Shown here one piece after another: positions 1-12,700 of a stretch of DNA of 64,000 nucleotides (its first letter is position 1; each line of letters begins with the position of its first letter). The position numbers and the translations under genes were made by a program. The notes under the pieces were generated by a model that was given only the letters and a program-made list of their open reading frames with translations, was not told the DNA's origin and made no database searches. Source of the DNA: Shinisaurus crocodilurus (taxonomy: Eukaryota; Chordata; Lepidosauria; Squamata; Shinisauridae); NCBI GenBank assembly GCA_021292165.1, contig CM037877.1:162227580-162291579 (forward strand), written 5' to 3'.

Positions 1-690
1 GCCTACTATGACATAAGACATACAACTCAATGTAACAATTATCAGGGATGGGAGCAGACAGTAGTAGGTCTACATGCAGTTTTACTCTATGGGTTGGATC
101 CAGACACACACTTGATGGTGATCCACAAACTCCAGAAGAAGAGGAGGAAACTTTTGCCGCCACCTGCAGTCCCCTGTAAATCATCTCCAGAAGGTTGTGG
201 TACCCTCCAGCACAGTATGACAGGCGGGGGGGGGGGGGGGGGGGGACAGGGACTGCAGGAGGAAAAAGGAATTAGAACAATTGTCTTTCCCTTCCCAATC
301 CCCCACTACTTCAGCAAGGACCTTCTGCTGGATCTCTGTCTGTTCTGTGAATGGAAGGATCCAATCCTATCAAATTAGGGCCCAGTCCAGTGGACAGATC
401 TACAGAAGGTTGACATAGTTCTCTTTGTATAACGTGGGTGACACAGGCTTATACACACCATGTGCTGGCACTCAACTTCTCACCACCCCAAGCACAGCAC
501 TGGTGGAATGAATTCCAAGGTATATGACATAGCACCCCTCCCAGCGCTTCAGGAAACAAGGAGCATCAGCCAAAAATTTAAGGGTGAACAGCAAGCCAGT
601 AACTGGTATGTTCTTTTGCTTCTGCTACTTCATATCCACAAGGAAAATATGGGAGCAGTTAAGGAAATGCCCCAAGAGGTGGAATAGAGG
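1..690. other. intron of SPO16, no gene seen
   Basis: Non-coding. Short ORFs on both strands have no family signature. It contains a run of 20 G residues at 226-245. The left edge falls inside a SPO16 intron if the last exon lies beyond the window. Confidence 0.5.
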
Positions 691-855
691 CAGGGCCGGT
701 GCTACCATTAGGCCAACTAGGCAGCTGCCTAGGGCACAGGGCTAAAGAGGGCACCAGAAACGCCTTGAAAAAAAATACAGCGCTCTCAAGTGGGAAGGGG
801 GGGCACTAAATATCTGATCTTGCCTAGGGCACCAAACTGCCTTGCACCAGTCCTG
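691..855. mobile_element. short copy of GC-rich hAT-type family, 165 bp
   Basis: Ends CAGGGCCGGTGC and GCACCAGTCCTG are an imperfect terminal inverted repeat. It is flanked by a perfect 8-bp direct repeat AATAGAGG at 683-690 and 856-863, which places it in the hAT superfamily. The GGCTGCCTAGGGC and GCCTAGGGC subterminal blocks are shared with the elements at 2633-3330 and 20793-21364. The GC-rich core of those copies is missing here. Confidence 0.85.
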
Positions 856-1132
856 AATAGAGGAGACATATGTGCCTATGCTAACATTGGAGAGAGTGGA
901 TTTTAGACTTCTAGTATATATGTATAGTATATGTCTAGCATAGAAAATGGAAATTCATTCCATCTTACAACTCGTATGGAGATGGGTCTGAGGTATATCG
1001 CAGCATAGTTTGCAGCACTGTCTGATCACATGTTGAACAGCTTGAACTACTTGCCTAAAATCTTCCAGCAGTCAAGAGGATTGGACCAGTCCGCAACCTA
1101 AGACTATGATGTCACATTCAAATGTAGTCACA

Positions 1133-1266
1133 GGGTAGTATGCAATGTTAGTCCTGTGGAGAGTAGACCCATTTAAATGAATAGGACTTTAGTTAGTCCT
1201 GACTAACTGAAGTCCCATTCATTTAAATGGGTCTACTCTCCATAGAACTGACATTGCATACTACCC
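1133..1266. repeat. foldback element, 66-bp arms
   Basis: Left arm 1133-1198 and right arm 1201-1266 are inverted copies with about six mismatches and only two bases between them. The pattern centres on ATTTAAATG and GGGTCTACTC. Related foldbacks occur at 17099-17230 and 56729-56859. It is probably a non-autonomous DNA transposon; no clear target duplication was found. Confidence 0.75.
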
Positions 1267-2180
1267 AAGGTCATGCACTAGAAATTTAACTGATTTCATC
1301 TGTTAGCAAATTCCTCCAAGTAAATTTGCCTGATCATTCCTGGATATGTGTTTTACCCAGAGCATCCCCAAGACAGTGGGAGGTAGAGTTTACTGACTTG
1401 AAAGAATACATCTTGAACAAAAAATACATTTATTTCCATTCATGTGGGAGGAAACTTAATAACAAGTAAAAATACTTCTCAGAAAAGCAGTAGCAGAACT
1501 GAATATGTAACTACTTTGGTATAAATTACACCACTGTAATCGTGTGCATTTTGAGACCCTCCCTAATAGGTGCTCTTCTGTGCCCTTGAATAATGACTAT
1601 TCACCCAAAATGATGTTTAAGGATATTGGGATACCCATTTCCACTCAAGCTTAAATATAAACAGTATCTTTCATATTTTAAATGCTGAAAGGAAAATAAA
1701 TCTAAGTGAACAGTAATATGGCTCTGATGGTTATGCAGGAAATTAAACTTTTAACAAATTACATGCAGATTTTCATTCTGAATGTATCAGATACAGAAAT
1801 GTGTTTTCCAAACTGACATGCTTATTTCTTTGTGGGTGCAGCTTTTTAAAGCACAGAATTGAAATTGTATTTTGCAAATAAACACGGTCAAGATTTTGAA
1901 TAAAACCTTAAGTGGCATTTAATAAGCTACAATCCCATTGGCTCTGATGAAGCATTTTCCAAACAGGGCTTTGTTCTACAATCTGCGTCTTTGCCATTAG
2001 CATTTTATAACGAATGTTGTCCAGGTGTGGTTTTGAAGTGGTCTACACACACACACACACGGAAATAAAAAGGGTTATAGTAGTGGTAATATACCATAAA
2101 AGTTGAGAATTACTTGGAGTCTTTTCATTCAGCATTCCCATGATCCTTGCAATCATGGAAGTGAGTCTAATGGTGCTATT

Positions 2181-2305
2181 GTATGCATGTTTAGACAAAA
2201 GAATCCTACAATTCCCAGCATTCCCCAGACAGCCATGCTGGCTGGAGAATGCTGAGAGTTGTAGAATTTTATTTAGACAAAAAATATTTAATGCATAGGA
2301 TTGGA
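2181..2305. repeat. degenerate foldback element (GTTTAGACA type)
   Basis: Inverted arms share TGTTTAGACA, TTGTAGAATT and AATTCCCAGCATT-type blocks. It is the same family as the cleaner copy at 35794-35914. Confidence 0.55.
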
Positions 2306-2632
2306 CCTGGCCAGAGCAATCCTATGGCCCTAGATAGCATTAGAGGCCATAGGATCATTCAGATTTCCAGCCTTGAGGTTGGAAAACAGCTTAGAGCTGA
2401 GGATCCATGCTCAGAGCGCTCTCCCCACCTCACAGCCAGCACAGAAAGAACCACACTGGCTGTTTCTCCAAGGTTGGAAAAACTACCTCAGAGAATGAGT
2501 TTAGGGGGTGTTCTGGGGGGAGGAGACCAGAGCTGCTAAGACAAGACATATCCTGGCGGCGCCTCAGCCTCCTTACCTCCCCCTCTGAAGTGCCACAGTT
2601 AGATGGCCGAAATCAGCGGTCTAGCTGCTTTG

Positions 2633-3330
2633 CAGGACCGGTGCAGGGCAGTTTGGCGCCCTAGGCTAGATTGTATTTAGCGCCCCCCCCCTAGTACCGT
2701 GGGGGGGGCTCCGGAAAGCAGCCCTGCTCTGCAACCTCCCGCCCCCCCCCCGCCGCCACCGGACACCCCCCCCCGCACGCTGCCGCTGCCGCTGCCGCCC
2801 CCCACCTACCTTCCCACGCCTCCTCCGAAAAGGGACCCCCCGCGCTCTGTTTTTGGCCGGGGGAAACCAGAGCAACAGGGCTGTTTAAGCCCTGTTGCCC
2901 TGGTTCTTCCCGCCAAAACAGAGCGCGGGCGGGGCTCCGGAAACAGCACGGAGAAGGTAGGTGTCGGGGGGGGGGAGGCAGCGCGGAGTAGAGGCGAGGC
3001 GAGGCAAAGCGAGGCACGGGGGGGAGGCGGCGCGGGGGGGGAGGCGGCGCGAGGCGAAGTGGGGGGGAGGCGGCGCAGAAGCGAGGCGAGGTGGGGGGAG
3101 GCGGCGCGAGGTGGGGGGAGGCGGCGCGGAGGCGAGGCAAGGTGGGGGGGAGGCGCCCAGGCTCGGCCCCACCACTACTCCGGGCGCAATCCCTGACCTG
3201 GCTTTCTTGGAGAGGCGGGCGGGCAGGGCAGGAGCGCGCCGGCAGCGAAGAGGAGCGCAGCGTTCTGCGCCCTCTTCCGCTACGCGCCCTAGGCAACAGC
3301 CTAGTTGGCCTAGCGGTAGCGCCGGCCCTG
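2633..3330 (-). mobile_element. GC-rich hAT-type element, long copy, 698 bp
   Basis: Begins CAGGACCGGTGC and ends GCGCCGGCCCTG, with a perfect 8-bp target duplication CTGCTTTG at 2625-2632 and 3331-3338. It lies inverted relative to the copies at 691 and 20793. The core holds a hairpin (arms 2865-2882 and 2888-2905, one mismatch) and, at about 2965-3160, a tandem G-rich array of GGGGGGAGGCGGCGCG-like units. It encodes no transposase; the long open frames on both strands are by-products of the high GC content. Confidence 0.88.
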
Positions 3331-3719
3331 CTGCTTTGCAGGGTAGGAGGAGCACGAAGGCGACCTTCACTTCTTGCATCGGATGCAAGTCTCAAAGCAG
3401 TCTCATTGGATTATGCCCCTAAATGGCTCATTTTCAGGTGACAGTTTAAGCATGCAGCAAACCTAATACCTTAATTATAATTTCATATTGGTGTGATCCA
3501 GGGAACATCATGGGTTTAAACTGAAGCAGCTATTTTTAAGAGCATAGCTTAAAATATCCTTAGCCTCTTAATTCTATTTCTGTTCTTGCTGCAAGGTAAG
3601 CTATATTGAACAGAGAAACAGTAATATTTATCTTTTTTAAAAAATAATGATGCAATTCTAAATAATACAGAAGTACCCAATGCTTCTAATACTAAGAAAC
3701 ATTAAATGCTACTACTTAC

Positions 3720-3798
3720 CTTTGCTATAGTCACCATGAGTTTAATGGCTTCTGCAGTATTGTGGACTGGGATTATTCGTAAATTACTGCCTAAGAAC
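3720..3798 (-). CDS. SPO16: SPO16 coding exon 4
   Basis: A 79-nt exon between a CTTCAG acceptor and a consensus GTAAGT donor. It encodes [20 protein letters not shown] and continues to IAK, and ends in phase 0. The following exon or exons would lie left of position 1. Confidence 0.93.
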
Positions 3799-6700
3799 CT
3801 GAAGCACAGAATGCTCATAAACATCAATCATGCAAAGTACTAGCAGGAAAACTGTCACTTATAAACTTAAGGCTGTTTGTCATCAAACATGTAAACATAA
3901 AACAGTGCAAGTGGATTAAACTTTTCCTAATTCACTCTAAAGCTGAAAGGAAGGATAAGACAATAAACCCATGGGAGCTGCCATGCTGTTTGTTTTCTAA
4001 GCTGTCAACCAAACTGGAACTGATGATGATAGGAGGAAGATAACAAACAATAGAGAGAGAGCAAGTGCCGGGCAAGTCCCTGGCGAGTTAGCAACGCCCA
4101 TCATAACTGCAAGCTATGGTATTTTTACAGGTTTTGCTGATGTGACAGTTTCCCTTTAAAAGCCTTCAAAATCCTCCTGTTCATCATCTGATATCATAAG
4201 TACATCAATGACATCTTGTGATACATTTGTAAGGCAGTCATCGTATGGATTGAATTCCGTATCAGATGTTGTGGTCTCAGCTTCGGCTTCCTCTTCATCT
4301 TGCCACAAGTAGTCATCCTCCATACCATCTAATGAATTTGATATGCCACACTTCTTGAAAGACTTGATTACCGTTTCTGCATCAATATCATTCCAGGCTT
4401 TTATGACAAACTTGCACAAAACATCCAACTGTGGGGCACGCATGTTTCCTCCTTTTGTGAATGACTTTTCGCCGCTAACCATCCATTCATTCTACTGTTC
4501 TCGAATGCGATCTTTAAATGGCTTGTTTAGGCACACATCCAGTGGCTGTACCAACGATGTCAATCCTGCAGGAATAACTGCCGCATCTGTGTTTAGTCTT
4601 GCAAGCCTTTGCTTGGTGCTGGGAGTTAAATGAGCCCTGAACATATCCCACACCAGTAGACTACGTTTTTGAATAAGTCCACCTGGTCACCTGCTCCATA
4701 CATTATCAAGCCATAGCTTTACCCCTTCTTCATCCACCCAGCCTTTTTCATTCACATGTACAAAACAACCAACAGGGAACTTGAGTTTCGGCATTGTTTT
4801 TCTTTTAAAAATAATCATTGGTCTCAGTTTGGCGCCATCAGCTGTGCATCCTAGTACCACTGTAAAACTGGACTTCTCATGTCCTGTTGTTTTAATTAAA
4901 ATTGTTTTTTCACCTTTTTGATGGACAGTTTTATTTCCAACCATATCAAAATTCATTGGAGTTTCATCCATATTTCCAATACTACTTAACGCATAGCCAT
5001 GTTTAGTGCGCTGTTGTATTACGTATCGATGGAAACTATTTACTTTGCTATCAAGATCTGCAGGTAATTTTTGGGCAATTTTTGTCTTTTGCCTCAGTGC
5101 CATATTATGCCTTCCCATGAATCTAGTACACCAGGATACAGTGGCCTTAAATCTGTTGCTGTGATCTGGGTTAGATTTGGCCTACTGAAGTGCAAACAAA
5201 CGTATTTTATTTCGTGTCACTACATAACCGTTTTGGCGATGCTCATTCACCATGTCTGCTACATGTTTTTCGAGTTCTGGCCAATGTGGGGTGCCTCTTC
5301 TTAATGCACACTTACCCCTTGGCATACTCTATAATGCTTTTTCATTTGCTTTCCAGTCCCGAACCATCTTTTCTGTTACTCCATATTGTCTTGCAGCAGC
5401 GCAGTTATTATGTTCCATGGCAAAGTTTACAACTTTAAGTTTGAAACTGGCTTCATATTTCTTCTTGCTGGTGGAGCCATGATGGGGTTTTGACTGTTGG
5501 ACATTTGTATACAGTACTGTATGTACTGGTACTATACTGTATGAACAGGTATAGATACTGGTGCTGTACTGTATGTGGTACCCAGTATACAACAACCAGC
5601 CAATCACTGCAAGCGATGTACCTTACCAGCGATTGGCTAGTTGTTGTATCCAAAGCCTGCTGATTGGTCAGCTCTCCCTGCCTGCCCAGCCCTCCTTGTC
5701 TCCAAGACTATCAGCGCAAACAGAGGTCAGGGACTGCATATAGTCATCAGGACTCATGCAAGACTGCATATAGTCATCAGGACTAGTAGCCAATGATGAA
5801 CATGAACCATGCATCTACAGCAGTTTCCCAACTGCATTCAACAAAAGAGAGAGAGCGGCGCTGTGCCCAGAAAAACACGCCTCTTTCACCCGTCTGGCCC
5901 GCCCTTGTATCCTATTACCTCTGCCTCTCAGATCTCGCACATGCGCACCTGCGCCTCTTCACTGCAGTCCTCAGGAGCGAGATCTGAGAGGCAGAGGTAA
6001 TAGGATACAAGGGCGGGCCAGACGGGTGAAAGAGGCATGTTTTTCTGGGCACAGCACCGCTCTTTCTCTTTTCTCCATACCCCGGGCGTCCCTGACAGCT
6101 GCAGCTTGCTCCGTACTTTCATACTGCTTTCATACGGTCGCCGCGGCCATTTTTGAGCTCCCCCCCACCATATGCGGCGACCGCAGATAGTTTCAGCACC
6201 CGCCCTATAAGACGACACCTGGCGTATAAGACAACCCCCGACTTTTGAAAAGATTTTCCAGGGTTAAAAAGTCATCTTATACGCCGGAAAATACGGTAAA
6301 GTATTTACAAATTTACAGCATGGACCTAAATAGTAGCATGCAATTACCTAAGTAATAATAGCCTAGAGCAATTTATTAGATGAGATATTTATATTTTAAT
6401 CTGATTGCAGCATTTGGGGATTTTACAAAATCTGGCAGTTGCTAGGTTTCAGATAGTGGAAGGTAGGTAAGTAGTTGGGATAGACTGAGAACAGCTATAT
6501 GCCATGTGGGAAGGAAAGCTGAAGAGCCCCAAAAGCCTCCCCTAATATTGCTCCCTCCCCAACCCTGCCTTCCCTGGATCAGAATTAAGTCTGCTTTAGT
6601 AATACCTATGATGTAAAGTGTGTGTTTAGCAAAAGTGACAGTTACAAATCAGTAAATGTACAAACAAGATACCAGGTAGGTATTGTCCCCTACCTGGCAG

Positions 6701-9700
6701 CTATATTGCTGGCACACCTAGGTATCGTCCTGCTTTCCTCCCTTTGCGCAACTGCAACCATATACCTTCTAATAAGCTTTATGCAATGAGATTTTAAAAA
6801 TAGGGAGGAGGGCCTTCAGATGGGATGATGTTGGTTTGGCTAGTTTGAGAATATTTTTAGCTTTTTTAAACAATGTAACTTGGACAGTTCATAGTTTGAG
6901 TCCCTCTTTTATTGGATACGAACAGAAGCAGAGGCCTGCTCAATTGGACCAATGGTCCAGCATCCTGTTTCCCACAGTGGCCAAATGGATGCCTCAAGGA
7001 AACCCACAAGCAGCTGTTAATTCATTGGCATAGTACCTCTGTCCCCAAGACTGCATATAGTCATCAGGACTAGTAGCCAATGATGAACATGAACCATGCA
7101 TCTACAGCAGTTTCCCAACTGCATTCAACAATCTGCTGCACATGCTTCCTCGAACAACCCGTCATATACCCTGTGTTGCACTAGGACAGCCGAGAACTGG
7201 GCTACCAGCACTGGCACAATGCTTTGCAGCACTAGTGAAACCCCTGAAGAGCACAGCACAAAGTTGTGTGTATTTTGTTTTGGAGTGTGGAGTAGAGTGT
7301 GGGCTGGGCCTGCTCTCAGCATCTTGTGGTACATTCTATGAGCTCTCAGAGTAGTCAGAAGGTGTAGTGAGGGTCTCTAAAATATTAAGGAAGAGGCAAA
7401 TGGGGCACCACAAGGACTCTACCCCCACCTAGCCAGCATAGGATGTTGCTTTAGGAATTTCACTATAGCCTTATCCCATAGCAGTGGATAGACTCAGACT
7501 AAGAAGGGCCAAACTGCATATTATGTTAAATGTGTGATTGCATTTAATGTGTCTGGGTATTTTGGGAAATAACTAGAGGGGGAGCCCAATTGTAAGAGGA
7601 TTTTTTTCATGCTTCCCTTTGTCATGCCACAGAAAATTGCCCCCTTAAGCTGCTCTGCCATGGGAGGGAAGCTATTCCCATGGCAAATAGCTTTTGGGGG
7701 GCAAAGGATTTTTGTTAGGACTGCAGTGTGGATGGTGGGAAGGTTAAGCCCCCTTCCCATATCATGTTCTCAGTTCTGATTGTATCCATGCCATGGCTGC
7801 TATTTTAAAAAATAAGATGACATAAAGTAAATGCGATAATGTAATTAACATGCTTTGACTCTGAGAATCCTATTTCCATAGGCATTAATTGTCTTTTTTT
7901 TTTTTTTTAGTGCTTACAGAAGAGCTAGGAAGGAAGGATCTCTAAGAAACTACTCATTAAAGTTAACAGGACACTTGCATGTATCAATGGCAGTCATCTA
8001 TTTTCCTTTTGCATATTCTGCCACTCTGCAGCAATTGGCAATCTGCCCGGAACTTTTACCTAAATTGGTTCTAGCTTCAGCTATCTGAAAATCAAACATT
8101 CCATTAGAATAGTTGCTCCTTTGATGCAGAGAGGAAAATAAATGGCAGTTGGTCTGCTAATAGATTCAGACATTACTGGAGATCATTGGGAAATGTTTAA
8201 GCAATGGGAACCAGGTTGCTTTACTGTTTGATTGTGATCATCTAGTTTAATAGCTGGTGGACAACAGTTATCAACTCACTCATTGGTATAGGCCAGGGGT
8301 GGGCAACTTGTGGCTAGGAATGATGGGAGTTGCACTTATTAAACATCTTGAGGACCACAAGTTGCCCATGCCTGGTATAGAAGAAAGGGGCCTGATGTGT
8401 ACGAAAGCTGATGGAGATACTTGCTTTGGGAGATGTCATACAAAAGTGCCTAAGTAAGGCCACTGGTCCACTTTCCCCAGTTAGTTTTGTCTACTTTGAG
8501 AGTTTCTCTTCAAGGTATCAGATAGAACCCTTTCCCAGTCCTACTACCTGAGATCCTTTTGTCTGGAAACGTCAGGGGTCAAACCAGGTACCTTCTTCAA
8601 GCAAAGAATGGGCTGCCCTTGAGCACTAGCTGGTCTGTCTCCTAAACATTTTCTAGATGTATGGAGCTCAAGTCCTCGCAGTGGGAGGGTTCACACATCA
8701 TGACAACCCACCCTGCAAATAAGCTATGCCGGGTGGGTTGTTCGTGAAACAACACTCATTCCCCCCCAGTCCTCCAGCCAGTATCCCAGGTGACTTGGCA
8801 GCTAAAGCTGCTTGTCTTCTCTCCCTGCCATGATTGTGAGCCCTTTTTCGCTCCCCACAGCTTTTATTCTCTTGTTCCCCCTTTTTTTCGGTAAATGCTT
8901 TTTGGGATCTCCCAAGGTGACAGTCCCTCCAAAGTGCCCGAGTAACACATTGGAGGGGTTGTCACTGGTTCGCCACCTTTTTTGGGTGCCCCAAATGTGC
9001 ACAAATATTTCCATTTCTTTTTAAAAAAAATTGTAATTGGACTTGCACAAGTGCACACTTTTGGAGGCCAAAAATAGGCAGCCTTGCCTGGGCAATGTCC
9101 TGGGAGATGCCTGCTGTCAAAGTGCAGCAGGCACCCATCATGGGCATTGACCCGGTGAGGCTGAAAAGAGGTTTATTTTTGACTTTGCTTTCCCCTGACA
9201 GCTGTCAAAAGGTGCGCTGTCAAGGGAAAGCAAAACCATGAGTGATCTTTGCTCACAAAAAGAGGATGGTAAGTTGCTCACCTGCTTTGTAGCAAGATCC
9301 TCAACTTTTTTTGGCTGGACCTTACTCTTCTCAGTGGCCTGCATCTCCCCCCCCCCTTTCCCAAGACTCTAGGTGCTTGAGAAGGTAGAAAGGTGCAAGC
9401 CATCCCATTTATGGGAGCACAGAGATTTGACAGATAGCTGTCAAAACTCAGGCTTCCTTTAAAATTGGGTTTTTGACAGGGCTAATCAGGGTTTTTTCAC
9501 AGGGACATATGCATATGTGCATATGTTATTCATACATATACATATATGTATCCACACATATACATATAACGGTACATATACATATACGCATATATACATA
9601 TACGCATATGTCCCTGTCAAAAAACCCTGATTAGCCCTGTCAAAAACCCCAGTTTTTGACAGACCTACCCCTTCCCAGGACAAATGTTATCCAGGTCTCC

Positions 9701-12700
9701 CTGATTCTGTTGCTTCTTCTGAAGCCATAGCACAGGAGTGGAGAACCTGTGGCTTTCCAGATATTTTGACTACATCTCCCATCATTCCTGACCACCAACC
9801 ATTAGACTGATGGGAGTTGTAGTCCAGCAACATCTGGAGGGCCCTGGGTTTCCCACAGCTTTCAGAGCTGGTGATCATGCTCCTATAAAGTCATACTCTA
9901 TCCCTGTCTTAGTGCAAAAATATACACAGGCACAATAATTGTTGCAATACTGTAGACCGACCAGTATTTTTGTATACAAGTATGTATTAGATTCCCTTCT
10001 TTGTGGCACAAGCACAGCCTCTCTCTCTTTCCTAAACCAAAACAAAGCCTAAACAGATGTAACTGCATGTGGTCACATTAATCCATCATTAGCTGTGTAT
10101 TTTCTTTCCTGCCTCTTCCTTTGTTTTCTCTCTTCTAGTAAAAGTGGAATCTTTAATTAGAAGGTTCAGGTGATGGAAAAATTCACCCATGCATGCTTTA
10201 CTCACACATAATGCTACCTTTGACCCACCATAATAGTGAGCGAGATGGACAAAGAATCTGATCTGGTATAAGGTCGCTCTATTTATTTAAATATTTCAAT
10301 GCCACCCTTCAGCTAGCAAGCTCTCATGTAGCTTAACTGTAGCAGTAGACCAAATCCATGATCTTCTGAAATCTTTAGTGTAATTATATATTCAAATAAT
10401 ATTGGATAACAATTCCCTAACTCACTAGATTTACACTTTGGATATAAATGTCATCATGCTGACCCATCTCTGTTACATCATTAGGATTTACTCTGTTCTT
10501 GCCATTCTAGTGGCATGCCCCAGGCTGGAATGTTGTATACCCATTTTGTTTGCTTTTTTGTTGGCATAAGGATATATGATTGGACCTTAGGAGTACAATT
10601 CTCATTTTTAAATCACAGGTCAAGTAAATTTGTGCTGCAGTCAAATTTGTACTTATTTGGAAGCAAGCCTTGTTGAAATCAACAGGAATTACTTCTAAGT
10701 TAACTATCTTAGGATAGGACTCCAAATCTCCTAATAATTTTTTAAAAAAACTAAACAGTAAACTGAATTATATTGCATTTCGGGACTATTAACTTCTTTC
10801 AAGGTGAAATTACAGTGCTTTTCTTCCTTGGCTAGCTTCCACTGGATGGGCAAAATCGAATTCACCTACAACTTGGATGACTAGGCAACTACTACACATT
10901 GGTGTACCCAATTTCCTTTAGTAGTAAAACAAATGATTGATTATTTATTTATTTCATACCTCTGCTGAACTTTGAACATCACATCCCACTCCTTAGGTCC
11001 GTGAAGGGCAGCTGACAAAAGCAAAAATCCATTCCTATGAATGGTCATAAACCTCTTTATTCTTTCAAAAAACAGTTCTCTGTCTGTGACTAACAAGCTT
11101 TGAGTATTAGCCAATAAAAAAGCAACACCTGGGAAAGAAGAAAGTTTGTTATTAAGATAGATTTAACTGCTGATTTAAAAAAAAGTAAACAAAATACATG
11201 GGATATCTACTACAATTATTGGCATAGAGTTTGTTCGAAAATTAACATTAACACATTTATGTTTTATATTTTACTGTTCACTGCTTTAAAATCTCCATAC
11301 TGGAACTTGGAGCAGTATATAACTCCTGTAATTAAATAAATAATTTTTTTAAAGCTGCAATCCTAAGCACATGTGCCTGAAATCAATGGGATGTCCTAGT
11401 AAGTCTGTCTAAGGTGGGGATGAAAGAGTGGCAAGGTGGGGCTGGGGCTAATGGTTTCTACAATGTCCACACAGAGTCAGTGTGGCTTAGTAGATCAATT
11501 GTTGGACAGGGACTCAGGAGATCTGGTTTCTCATCTCCACTCAGTCATGAAGCTCACTTTGGGCCTGTCACAGACTCTCAGCCTGATATACCTCACAGTG
11601 TTGTTATGTGGATAAAATGGAAAGGATGAGGACACGTAAGCCACCTTGGGTTCCTTGCAAGAGGGGAAAAGGCAGGATATAAATGTAATAATAAATAAAA
11701 CTTTCAAACATTTGTTTAGCTTATTACAGTGGTTCTTAAACTGTGGAATGGAGGTGGGGGGGGCATAATAATACTCCAGGAAGGGAGAGAATCCTGGAAC
11801 AGACAAAGCCAGTGACACTTTCCTTCCAGAAAAAGAAGTTTACTGTTGCAGCCATCAACACTGCTCTGTTAACCCCCAGAATTTGTAGAGATAAACAACA
11901 TTTGTTGTTCTTTCTCCTTCACTGGCTAGCTGATTTTAGAAGGGGATCCCAGATGCCTGCTCAAGGTCTCTTCTAATGCCTTTGTTGGACTAATCCCACC
12001 CCAATCCACATATATAGCAATGTGCTGCATAATCCAGCAGGTTGTGGACTCAGAAGGGAGAGCAAGTTTAGAAGGTTGCCCAAGTTCAAAGACACTACCT
12101 GCCTCTGGCTTATATGGAAAAAGAATGAGGATGTTGGAAATGCCAATCAAGCAAACCCAGCTGTTTCAAGTTTCTTGAAATGTTCAGTACTATTAACCAT
12201 CTATCCCAGTTGACAGGGATCCATTAAATAGGGTGGCACCTTTTTTCTGGTAGGGCTTCTGTATCTTTAATAATTAGCACTCTGATAGGCAGAAATGTAG
12301 CTTTTCCTGGTAAGAAGATGAAATGACCTGAAAAGTTCACCTGGTGCATTTCTGCCTGGCTGGTAGCTGTTAAAGGTCCTGCCAGAAAAAAAAAAGTTGG
12401 CAACCATAATCATTCTACCTGGCTGCAGCAGGAGAGGTGGAACAGCAGGGGTCACTCCACTTGAGAAGAGGATAGCAGCCACTACATAGATTGTTGGCTG
12501 TAGGGAATTATAAAGGAGCCAAGTGTGAGATAAGTATGCTGTCTATATTGAGAAAACTAAGGCTCCCAACTTGGCTTAAGCCCTAGTGTGTTTCTTATAT
12601 AGCAGGGCTGGGCAACCTCTTTCAACCCGAGAGCCAAATTTAATTTTGGAGAAGCTCTTGTGTGTGGGGGGGGTGCATTTCGGCGGTGGGTATAGCTGAA

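Larger units (their letters stand above)
4080..6296 (-). mobile_element. pogo/Tigger-like DNA transposon remnant
   Basis: The right end shows GGCGTATAAGAC and ATACGCCGGAAAATACGG repeats ending in TA at 6296, typical of a pogo/Tigger-type terminus and subterminal binding sites. A broken transposase lies to its left on the minus strand, reading away from this end. No matching left terminus was found near 4.0-4.15 kb, so the left boundary is only approximate and the element is probably truncated there. It lies in the SPO16 intron between 3798 and 10960. Confidence 0.65.

Noticed and set aside
2691..3395. Long open frames on both strands (up to 234 codons)
   Set aside because: They lie within the GC-rich hAT element; the proline- and arginine-rich translations come from G/C runs, not from selection for protein.
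1..3719. Search for the last SPO16 exon
   Set aside because: No segment on the minus strand matches the expected C-terminal residues after IAK; the exon is probably left of the window.
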